Shown here in pieces: positions 7,414 through 12,144 of a stretch of DNA of 12,144 nucleotides. Origin of the DNA: Bacillota bacterium. Its GTDB lineage: Bacteria > Bacillota > Clostridia > Tissierellales > Sedimentibacteraceae. Within the stretch, counting starts at the first letter, position 1, and each line of letters starts with the position of its first letter. The position numbers and the translations under genes were made by a program. The stretch spans positions 1 through 12,144 of the forward strand of contig JARBUP010000061.1 of the NCBI GenBank assembly GCA_029239575.1. The letters are read 5' to 3'. The notes under the pieces are model-generated. The model saw only the letters and a program-made list of their open reading frames with translations. It ran no database searches and was not told the origin of the DNA.

Positions 7414-7794
7414 TTAATCGTCAAGTTCAGGTACAAAAAGGAATTTTCTTACTATAAGAAGAATACTTATAGCAGCTATACCTATTAAATAGTCTAAAAT
7501 ACTTGAATTACTTATTAAAAGTTTTCTTGAAATAGCAAATAATAAAACTTCTACAACAGACTCTATATCATGTTTTATTAACATTTTCAAAAACTCAATT
7601 CCAATAACTACATTCATAATAGAACCCAATGTCGAGTTAAATATTTCTTCAGTAAAGTTGTTATTAAATAAAATACCAAAATTTTTTAATAACATCCCTA
7701 TTGATACTACAATTAATATCATAACTAATATAGATATTATAATTTCCAAATAATCTGCGATTGTATTAAGTTTTTTAAGTGTTTTTTTCTTCAT
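7414..7794 (-). CDS. PsiE-like small integral membrane protein
   Basis: The 126-residue protein has a basic N-terminus and four predicted membrane helices (about 14-36, 57-74, 78-93 and 98-120). The segment IGIEFLKMLIKHDIESVVEV followed by AISRKLLI resembles the core of the PsiE family, named for phosphate-starvation-inducible PsiE of Escherichia coli, where a helix-end arginine-lysine pair is conserved. The match is by eye and moderate. The family has no defined activity. The start is ATG with AGGAGA close upstream (short spacing). A clear promoter sits 32 bases upstream, making this the first gene of an operon with the HAD phosphatase and the thioesterase. No Pho-box-like repeat was recognised, so phosphate control is not supported here. 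Confidence 0.65.
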   Translation of the reverse strand: MKKKTLKKLNTIADYLEIIISILVMILIVVSIGMLLKNFGILFNNNFTEEIFNSTLGSIMNVVIGIEFLKMLIKHDIESVVEVLLFAISRKLLISNSSILDYLIGIAAISILLIVRKFLFVPELDD

Positions 7795-7825
7795 ATGTCT
7801 CCTGTACTTTTTATATTATATACGT

Positions 7826-7854
7826 ATTATAATTTACTTAAATAAAATTTTCAA
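7826..7854 (-). promoter_or_regulatory. predicted sigma-A promoter of the PsiE-like/HAD/thioesterase operon
   Basis: On the minus strand, TTGAAA (7854-7849) and TATAAT (7831-7826) are separated by 17 bases. The -10 is a perfect consensus and the -35 matches 4 of 6. Transcription would start near 7819, about 25 bases before the first codon at 7794. Confidence 0.8.
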
Positions 7855-7876
7855 CATATAATAATTTGATTACTAC

Positions 7877-7901
7877 CCAAAAGTCGTGAAATGACTTTTG
7901 G
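7877..7901. repeat. 9-bp perfect inverted repeat between ytrI and the operon promoter
   Basis: CCAAAAGTC (7877-7885) and GACTTTTGG (7893-7901) form a stem with a seven-base loop. It lies 14 bases after the ytrI stop and 22 bases upstream of the -35 box of the next operon. No U tract follows on the minus strand, so it would be a poor intrinsic terminator. It could be an mRNA 3' end structure or an operator. Confidence 0.55.
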
Positions 7902-7914
7902 ACAAAACAATATT

Positions 7915-8382
7915 CTATTGAATTTTTAAAATATCAACCCATACTGTTAATACTTGTGTAAGTACTATTTTAGTTACATTAAGCTGATAATCATCATCGT
8001 TAATCCTTAATATTCTTTTATCTAATACTTCAATAAGTATATCTGAGTCTATGTCTTTTACCTCTTTTCCTATTAAAGAGTTATATTTTTCTTTTATTGC
8101 CTTTTGTACTTCTATCTTATCAAATTCATCCCCATCAAAATTCAAAATAACTTTTATATCTTTAATTACAAAATTTGATTTATTAACTGACTTTTCCAAT
8201 TTGTCAAGTTTTTCATTTTTATCTGCTATAGTGTTTTCAAGAAGTGCAATTTTTTCATAAAATTGATCCATTCTATAACTTACAAGAACACTTATTATTG
8301 TGCTTCCTAAAATTGCACCACAAATAATTCCGGAAAAAAAGCAAAATAAAAACTTTAATGCTTTATTTCTTATTTTCCCCAT
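7915..8382 (-). CDS. ytrI: sporulation membrane protein YtrI-like
   Basis: This 155-residue protein has one membrane helix (about 10-36) with a basic cytosolic N-terminus. A short coiled coil (about 37-68, rich in Lys, Glu and Leu) and a C-terminal domain beginning FVIKDIKVIL follow, placed on the outer side of the membrane. The helix, coiled-coil and small-domain layout, the length (Bacillus subtilis YtrI is about 167 residues) and the position directly after ytrH support the YtrI assignment. On its own the C-terminal domain would be hard to place. YtrI is known as a membrane protein needed for efficient sporulation, with no known enzymatic activity. The start codon overlaps the end of ytrH by 13 bases, which indicates translational coupling. 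Confidence 0.72.
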   Translation of the reverse strand: MGKIRNKALKFLFCFFSGIICGAILGSTIISVLVSYRMDQFYEKIALLENTIADKNEKLDKLEKSVNKSNFVIKDIKVILNFDGDEFDKIEVQKAIKEKYNSLIGKEVKDIDSDILIEVLDKRILRINDDDYQLNVTKIVLTQVLTVWVDILKIQ

Positions 8383-8705
8383 ATTTCACCGCACCTCTGA
8401 ATCATCCTAATAAAATAATAACCTAAGTTTGCTCCTGATAAAGCTATTAAAATATATATTGCCTGTTTTACAAGAGATTTTATCTCACCTTCAAATAACC
8501 CTTTTTCTATTACAGTAAATGATGAAAATGTTCCACCAAGGGAACCAGCTATAGCCCATATTTTTATAGAGCTTGCAACTTCAATCATGGATTTATATGG
8601 AGGGTGATTAGTTATAATAGCACCTAAACCAGTAAAAATACTTGCTCCAATAACAACTCCGAATGAAATTAAAAATGTATGAATAACACTTGAATAAAAA
8701 GACAT
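8370..8705 (-). CDS. ytrH: sporulation membrane protein YtrH
   Basis: The 111-residue protein has three predicted membrane helices: residues 8-32, about 46-66, and about 80-101. It shows the conserved pattern of the YtrH family: an early FGVVIGASIFTGLGA, a Pro-Pro after the first helix (HPPYKSM), KIWAIAGSLGGTFSSF in the middle, and GEIKSLVKQ before the last helix. In Bacillus subtilis, ytrH and ytrI form an operon under the mother-cell factor sigma-E and are needed for efficient sporulation; the molecular role is not known. I could not find a convincing sigma-E promoter upstream. The ribosome site is GGTGGTGAT (8717-8709), less typical than others here, four bases before the ATG. The gene marks the host as a likely endospore former. 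Confidence 0.87.
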   Translation of the reverse strand: MSFYSSVIHTFLISFGVVIGASIFTGLGAIITNHPPYKSMIEVASSIKIWAIAGSLGGTFSSFTVIEKGLFEGEIKSLVKQAIYILIALSGANLGYYFIRMIQRCGEIWGK

Positions 8706-8795
8706 AACATCACCACCATAACTTAAATATATTCTTATTTAAAAATATGTTTTTTATTTTGGTTTATGCTGAGCCCCTTACTTAAAGCGAAGGGA

Positions 8796-8839
8796 ATTCT
8801 TATATTACAGGACGTAGTACTTTCCTATAGTATAAGAAT
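8796..8839. repeat. strong 17-base hairpin upstream of ytrH
   Basis: Arms 8796-8812 and 8823-8839 match at 15 of 17 positions, with a ten-base loop that contains AGTACT. On either strand one of the two differences forms a G-U pair. Next to it, a second small stem (CCCTT/AAGGG within 8775-8794) precedes ytrH in the minus direction. There is no T-run after it, and a normal terminator already lies at 8842-8872, so this is not needed to end the upstream gene. It may be a ytrH leader structure or a remnant of a palindromic repeat. Confidence 0.6.
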
Positions 8840-8841
8840 AT

Positions 8842-8872
8842 AAAAAGAACTTCAGTTTATGATCTGAAGTTC
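8842..8872 (-). terminator. intrinsic terminator of the GGDEF/HD-GYP gene
   Basis: On the minus strand GAACTTCAG (8872-8864) and CTGAAGTTC (8855-8847) form a perfect 9-bp stem with an eight-base loop, followed by five T residues. It starts four bases after the stop codon at 8877. Confidence 0.9.
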
Positions 8873-8876
8873 ACAT

Positions 8877-10571
8877 TTAAATATCCAATATTTCTTTATT
8901 TAATTCAATCATAATAATAAATTCTTTTACGATTATAGGATCAAATTGTTTATTACTATATTTTTCTAATTCTAAAATAGCTTCTTCATATGTTTTTCTC
9001 TTACTGTAAGGTCTATTAGATGTCATTGCATCAAAACTGTCTGCAACACTTAATATTCTTGCAAGATAAGGGATTCCATTTCCTTTAATTCCTTTTGGAT
9101 ATCCTGTTCCATCAAATTTTTCATGATGATGAAGTATTAATGGCCAAACTTCTTTTAACGTTGCAACTGGCTTTATAACTTCCACTCCATTTGCAGGGTG
9201 TGATTTAAGAATTTCCCATTCTTCATCAGTTAATTTTGTTCTTTTAACAAGTATATCCTTTGAAATTTGAATTTTACCGATGTCATGAAGATATGCACCA
9301 TAACGTAAAATTTTTCTATCGTTTTCGCTTAAGCCTAAGTGTTTAGCCATAAATTCGCAATAAATTACAACTCTGTCTGTGTGGGCATAAGTATATCTAT
9401 CCTTAGCATTTATAACGCTTATTAATGTCTTAATTGAACTAATTAAATCTATATGCTTTTCATCTATATCCGACTTCAATTCTTCTAATACAGAATAATA
9501 ACTTTCAACCCTATTTTTATTAAAAAACTTAGCTCTGTATAAAGCATCATCCGCTGTATTTATTAATTCTTGTTTAGATTTTGCTTTTTGAGGATAACAT
9601 GAAACTCCTACGGAAATGGTTAATTTTCCATTAGGTTGGTTTTCTTCTCCTTCAAAATAAGTATTTTCTATAACATCCCTTATTCTATTTCCAATTTTAA
9701 CAGCTTCTTCTTCACAAATATCAGGTATAATAACAGCAAATTCTTCACCGCCGTAACGAGCTACAATGTCTTGTTCTCTTACAGTTTGCTTAAATATTTC
9801 ACCAAATCTACTCAATACTACATCACCTGCGCTATGTCCGTAAAGATCATTGTAATATTTAAAATGATCGATATCAATAAACAACAGACAAATATTTGTA
9901 TTCTTTTTCTTAGCTTCTTCAATATGTTGAGAAAGCGTATTTTGAAAATATCTATGATTATATACACCAGTAAGCTCATCTAAATTTGCTAATAGCATAG
10001 CTTTATCTCTGTATTGATTTTCTAATTTAACATAGTATCCCAAAAGCCAAGCAACCATTATAAATACACCTGATAAAACTAAATCCACTTCAAAATATTT
10101 ATTAATGTTGCTTGTTTTAACTCCTAATAAATCTATGGTTAAAATAATTAAAGAATTTATAATAGCGGTATTAATTCCAACTTTAAAACCATACTGTATG
10201 GTATTTGCAATAATAATAAATAAAAACAAAAATTTATACTGACTTTCATGAAAACCAGATATAAAAATCAATCCAGTATATAGTAAAATAAATACTATTG
10301 TCTCAATAAAACCATTTAAGTTAAAAACTTGATTAGATATATTCTTTTTATTTGTATATAACCAACCCTCACAAATAAAAACTAAAATAATAATACCTAT
10401 ATAATTCATAGTATATATGTTATTAGTTTCATTAGTCATCCAAATTTCATTATAACTTTCTTCTGGATATTGCGTAAATAAAACCATTCCACATATTAAC
10501 AATGATATTAGTTTTAAAACAGATATTAACTCATATATTTTTTGTTTTCTATTTATATCAAATTGTGTCAA
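8877..10571 (-). CDS. membrane-bound GGDEF and HD-GYP cyclic-di-GMP protein
   Basis: The 564-residue protein has about six N-terminal membrane helices (17-180), a GGDEF domain (about 190-358) and an HD-GYP domain (about 375-564). Both active sites look intact. The GGDEF half has DIDHFKYYND, then GGEEF (274-278), with a product-inhibition RxxD (REQD, 265-268) five residues before it. The HD-GYP half has HDIGK (His428-Asp429), HHHEKFDGTGYP (480-491) and VADSFDAM. It could therefore make c-di-GMP and also hydrolyse it, with the membrane part sensing a signal. The start is most likely TTG at 10571-10569, because AGGTGAT lies four bases upstream; the in-frame GTG at 10580 sits within that site and lacks one of its own. 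It lies just below the agr terminator on the same strand, with no clear promoter of its own. Confidence 0.93.
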   Translation of the reverse strand: MTQFDINRKQKIYELISVLKLISLLICGMVLFTQYPEESYNEIWMTNETNNIYTMNYIGIIILVFICEGWLYTNKKNISNQVFNLNGFIETIVFILLYTGLIFISGFHESQYKFLFLFIIIANTIQYGFKVGINTAIINSLIILTIDLLGVKTSNINKYFEVDLVLSGVFIMVAWLLGYYVKLENQYRDKAMLLANLDELTGVYNHRYFQNTLSQHIEEAKKKNTNICLLFIDIDHFKYYNDLYGHSAGDVVLSRFGEIFKQTVREQDIVARYGGEEFAVIIPDICEEEAVKIGNRIRDVIENTYFEGEENQPNGKLTISVGVSCYPQKAKSKQELINTADDALYRAKFFNKNRVESYYSVLEELKSDIDEKHIDLISSIKTLISVINAKDRYTYAHTDRVVIYCEFMAKHLGLSENDRKILRYGAYLHDIGKIQISKDILVKRTKLTDEEWEILKSHPANGVEVIKPVATLKEVWPLILHHHEKFDGTGYPKGIKGNGIPYLARILSVADSFDAMTSNRPYSKRKTYEEAILELEKYSNKQFDPIIVKEFIIMIELNKEILDI

Positions 10572-10604
10572 CTTTATCACCTACAATTCGTTACCTATTT
10601 TATT

Positions 10605-10634
10605 AAAAAAGAGGTCAAACTAGACCCCCCTTTT
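10605..10634 (-). terminator. intrinsic terminator after agrD
   Basis: On the minus strand a 12-bp stem (10634-10623 with 10616-10605, including three G-U pairs) encloses a six-base loop. Its core is GGGGGGTC paired with GACCTCTT, and it ends in six T residues. It begins one base after the agrD stop and ends 33 bases before the GGDEF/HD-GYP start. Confidence 0.85.
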
Positions 10635-10635
10635 G

Positions 10636-10770
10636 CTATTCTTCTCTTAATGATTTTGGTTCTTCAGGTTGATATGCTCCAAACCAACATGCAGAAGCTA
10701 CTGTAGTTGTAGCTAAAAATGTTAACAATGCTACAGATAATGTCATAACTTTTAGAGTTATTCTTCTCAT
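10636..10770 (-). CDS. agrD: AgrD-type cyclic autoinducer peptide precursor
   Basis: This 44-residue gene was found by reading directly after agrB. Its product has three parts, as in AgrD. A basic, hydrophobic, amphipathic leader spans residues 1-27 (ending TTTVASA). The signal core CWFGAY starts at Cys28. An acidic tail QPEEPKSLREE (34-44) matches the conserved AgrD recognition tail (compare the Gln-Pro-Glu-x-Pro-x-x-Leu pattern known from clostridial AgrD). By analogy with Clostridium perfringens, where a five-residue ring precedes His-Gln-Pro, the predicted product is a thiolactone from Cys28 to Ala32 (CWFGA); a six-residue ring ending at Tyr33 is the alternative. The start ATG overlaps the agrB stop by four bases, with AAGGAGG eight bases upstream inside agrB. 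A terminator follows at once. Confidence 0.92.
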   Translation of the reverse strand: MRRITLKVMTLSVALLTFLATTTVASACWFGAYQPEEPKSLREE

Positions 10771-11438
10771 TTGTTTGTCCTCCTTAAAATTTTATTTGTA
10801 CCTCCCAATACTTTGTCCATAAAATCTATTATCTTTTGCCCTAGGGATACCAATGTTATAGATTGCCATACAACACCTACTGAGATGCAAGTAGCAATAT
10901 TAATTAAAATAATTTGTTTTGTATATAAATATATAGACAATAGGATTATACTTGAAATAAATAATCCAATTACACAATTAATTGATATTCTTTTTAAACG
11001 TTTTCTTTTTATTTCATTTTTTAATGGTTTAGTTACTGTTCCTACTGGACTATATTTATAAATAATATAAAAATCAATTACAAAAGACACAATTATAATT
11101 AATGTTAAATGCCAAAAAATAAAGTTAAATAAAAATTGTTTTACAAGTAATGAAAGAACTCCGAATACAATCATTCCAATAATAGCACAATTAATTGGCG
11201 AAGTTGCATGAGCACCTCCTGAATATTTTCTTAGAATCGATGCTGAAACGGAAATAATAATTATTTCAATAATAACATTAAAAACGAACCCGAATACTAA
11301 GACTAACAATATTGACATAATTGTCTGAATAAGCAAAAAAGCTCCATAAGCTAAAACTTCTTCCTCATTACTATCCATTATTAATTTTGTTGCAAGTTTA
11401 GAAGCAATAATATCAGAAACTTTTTCAATATTACTCAT
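10767..11438 (-). CDS. agrB: AgrB-type peptide-processing membrane protease
   Basis: AgrB is an integral membrane cysteine endopeptidase that removes the AgrD C-terminal tail and forms the thiolactone ring. The 223-residue protein shows the family core LRKYSGGAHATSPINC, with catalytic His77 and Cys84 at the same numbers as in Staphylococcus aureus AgrB. About five to six hydrophobic segments lie at 33-66, 85-108, 109-128, 150-171 and 174-200, with a basic loop KNEIKRKRLKR near 140-150. The C-terminus is hydrophilic and slightly longer than usual; it contains the agrD ribosome site. The ATG overlaps the end of the upstream membrane protein gene by eight bases, with GAGGG upstream. The gene also overlaps agrD by four bases, so the three genes are translationally coupled and the AgrD beside it is its evident substrate. 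Confidence 0.97.
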   Translation of the reverse strand: MSNIEKVSDIIASKLATKLIMDSNEEEVLAYGAFLLIQTIMSILLVLVFGFVFNVIIEIIIISVSASILRKYSGGAHATSPINCAIIGMIVFGVLSLLVKQFLFNFIFWHLTLIIIVSFVIDFYIIYKYSPVGTVTKPLKNEIKRKRLKRISINCVIGLFISSIILLSIYLYTKQIILINIATCISVGVVWQSITLVSLGQKIIDFMDKVLGGTNKILRRTNK

Positions 11439-11892
11439 AATTAACCCTCTTGCTTTTAAAATATAAGATTAAAGTAATTATAAGATAAAATATAACTAAT
11501 GATGGAATACCGGCAACATTTGCTATCCAAGTTTGCCCTAATATAACATCTGAAGATAATCTTAAAATCTTAGTATAAACAATAACTAATATAAAATCTG
11601 AAATAAAGAGAAATACATGTGCTAACAAAACAGTAGAAATTGATTTATGTATATCAATATTATTAAATTTTACTGTTAAAAAAACATACATCATAATAGC
11701 GATAATCGTATGAACTCCAAAATGAATTGGTAACAGTCTTGCAATATATACTCCAATGCCGCCTAAAATACTTGATATAATTAACTTTTTCAAATTTATT
11801 TTTGTGTTAGTTAATCTATATATTGAATAAATAATTATAAAGGCTTCTGGGATCAGTCTTATAAATAACGAATACAAAGGTTGATTTAACAC
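11431..11892 (-). CDS. five-helix membrane protein resembling a kinase-less AgrC sensor domain
   Basis: The 153-residue protein has five predicted membrane helices (about 8-27, 36-55, 58-76, 84-107 and 125-145) and almost no soluble part. Its layout, in particular the loop LPIHFGVHT between helices 2 and 3, resembles the N-terminal sensor region of clostridial AgrC-type histidine kinases from memory. The protein stops after the last helix, with no dimerisation or kinase domain. It is the first gene of the agr operon and overlaps agrB by eight bases, so it is expected to work in peptide production, export, sensing or self-protection. Its function is not known. The start is GTG with AAAGGAG nine bases upstream; no nearby ATG has such a site. 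I see no frameshifted kinase remnant downstream, because agrB begins at once. Confidence 0.75.
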   Translation of the reverse strand: MLNQPLYSLFIRLIPEAFIIIYSIYRLTNTKINLKKLIISSILGGIGVYIARLLPIHFGVHTIIAIMMYVFLTVKFNNIDIHKSISTVLLAHVFLFISDFILVIVYTKILRLSSDVILGQTWIANVAGIPSLVIFYLIITLILYFKSKRVNYE

Positions 11893-11942
11893 TTTTTGCT
11901 TCTCCTTTAAAATTTATTAAAGTATTTGTAATATTTTGTTAA

Positions 11943-11971
11943 ATTATATCATTTATTACCGAAAAAAACAA
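11943..11971 (-). promoter_or_regulatory. predicted promoter of the agr operon
   Basis: On the minus strand, TTGTTT (11971-11966) and a perfect TATAAT (11948-11943) are separated by 17 bases, and TG one base before the -10 makes it an extended -10. Transcription would start near 11936, about 44 bases before the GTG at 11892. The strong basal elements suggest that peptide production does not depend strictly on an activator. Confidence 0.8.
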
Positions 11972-11989
11972 TATTTTTTATTCTGTTTA

Positions 11990-12032
11990 ACATTAATTAA
12001 ATATGCTTAATTGTTTTTTATTACATTAATTA
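11990..12032. repeat. 10-base direct repeat upstream of the agr promoter
   Basis: ACATTAATTA occurs at 11990-11999 and again at 12023-12032, 33 bases apart, which is close to three helical turns. Both copies lie between the agr promoter and the divergent gene. They may be a regulator site, but the region is so AT-rich that chance is a real possibility. Confidence 0.3.
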
Positions 12033-12040
12033 TATTTTGA

Positions 12041-12069
12041 TTTACTTCGCATATCACACTCAATATATA
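12041..12069 (+). promoter_or_regulatory. possible promoter of the divergent gene at the right edge
   Basis: TTTACT (12041-12046) and TATATA (12064-12069) are 17 bases apart. The -35 matches 4 of 6 and the -10 is fair. An overlapping TATAAT at 12066-12071 would give 19-base spacing. The leader would be about 45 bases. Confidence 0.35.
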
Positions 12070-12122
12070 ATTAGAATACAATAAATAATATAAATTGATT
12101 TTATATAATTATGGAGGATATA

Positions 12123-12144
12123 ATGAATACAAAACATGATGAAA
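12123..12144 (+). CDS. start of a divergent gene, cut by the right edge
   Basis: ATG at 12123 is preceded by GGAGG (12113-12117) at five-base spacing, an excellent ribosome site. Only seven codons are visible (MNTKHDE), too few to name a product. The gene diverges from the agr operon across a 230-base gap with a candidate promoter. A regulator or receptor of the agr system is plausible from position alone. Confidence 0.65.

Noticed and set aside
8706..8780. Sigma-E promoter upstream of ytrH
   Set aside because: A CATAAACC at 8768-8761 vaguely resembles the sigma-E -10 box, but no matching -35 lies at the right distance.
10578..10580. GTG at 10580 as start of the GGDEF/HD-GYP gene
   Set aside because: This GTG lies inside the AGGTGAT ribosome site and has none of its own; TTG at 10571 is correctly spaced.
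10771..11061. Plus-strand open frame opposite agrB, and similar frames opposite other genes
   Set aside because: These are antisense shadows of clear minus-strand genes, have no ribosome sites and no family features.
11893..12000. Classical AgrA direct-repeat site at the agr promoter
   Set aside because: No pair of ACAGTTAAG-like 9-mers with 12-13 base spacing was found; the 10-base repeat has a different sequence and spacing.

Overview
The window looks like chromosomal DNA from a low-GC, endospore-forming Firmicute of the class Clostridia; the genus is not fixed by the sequence. The base composition is very AT-rich, and the Shine-Dalgarno sites are strong AGGAGG types. A ytrH-ytrI sporulation pair, a class III fructose-1,6-bisphosphatase, an agr-type cyclic peptide cassette and a GGDEF/HD-GYP protein all fit this. 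No rRNA, tRNA, CRISPR array, transposase or phage gene was seen.

Left part (1-2741): the 5' end of an Old Yellow Enzyme-family oxidoreductase gene and a DUF456 membrane protein gene lie on the minus strand. A 398-base AT-rich gap with two adjacent small palindromes follows. Then come two plus-strand genes for unrecognised exported proteins: a signal-peptide protein with a C-terminal membrane anchor and its own terminator, and a lipoprotein with a Thr/Pro/Gln linker and a beta-helix-like domain.

Centre (2695-5938): fbp (minus) shares a 19-bp bidirectional terminator with the lipoprotein gene. It has a recognisable sigma-A-type promoter and a hairpin in its leader. Divergent from it is a YitT-family membrane protein gene, which ends at a 72-bp REP-like inverted repeat.

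Centre-right (5966-8872), all minus strand: a promoter-led operon encodes a PsiE-like membrane protein, a HAD phosphatase and an acyl-ACP thioesterase. Upstream of it is the overlapping ytrH-ytrI pair, preceded by a strong hairpin of unknown role.

Right part (8842-12144): an operon with a near-consensus extended -10 promoter encodes a five-helix membrane protein, AgrB and a 44-residue AgrD. The AgrD gene is too short to stand out as an open frame and was found by reading downstream of agrB. The membrane protein resembles the sensor half of an AgrC kinase with no kinase attached. A terminator separates agrD from a bifunctional-looking GGDEF/HD-GYP c-di-GMP protein gene that has no obvious promoter of its own, so limited read-through could couple peptide signalling to c-di-GMP. 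A divergent gene starts 22 bases before the right edge. No agrC kinase or agrA regulator is visible.

Several starts were moved to agree with ribosome binding sites (lipoprotein, YitT protein, thioesterase, GGDEF/HD-GYP protein). Several genes use TTG or GTG starts.
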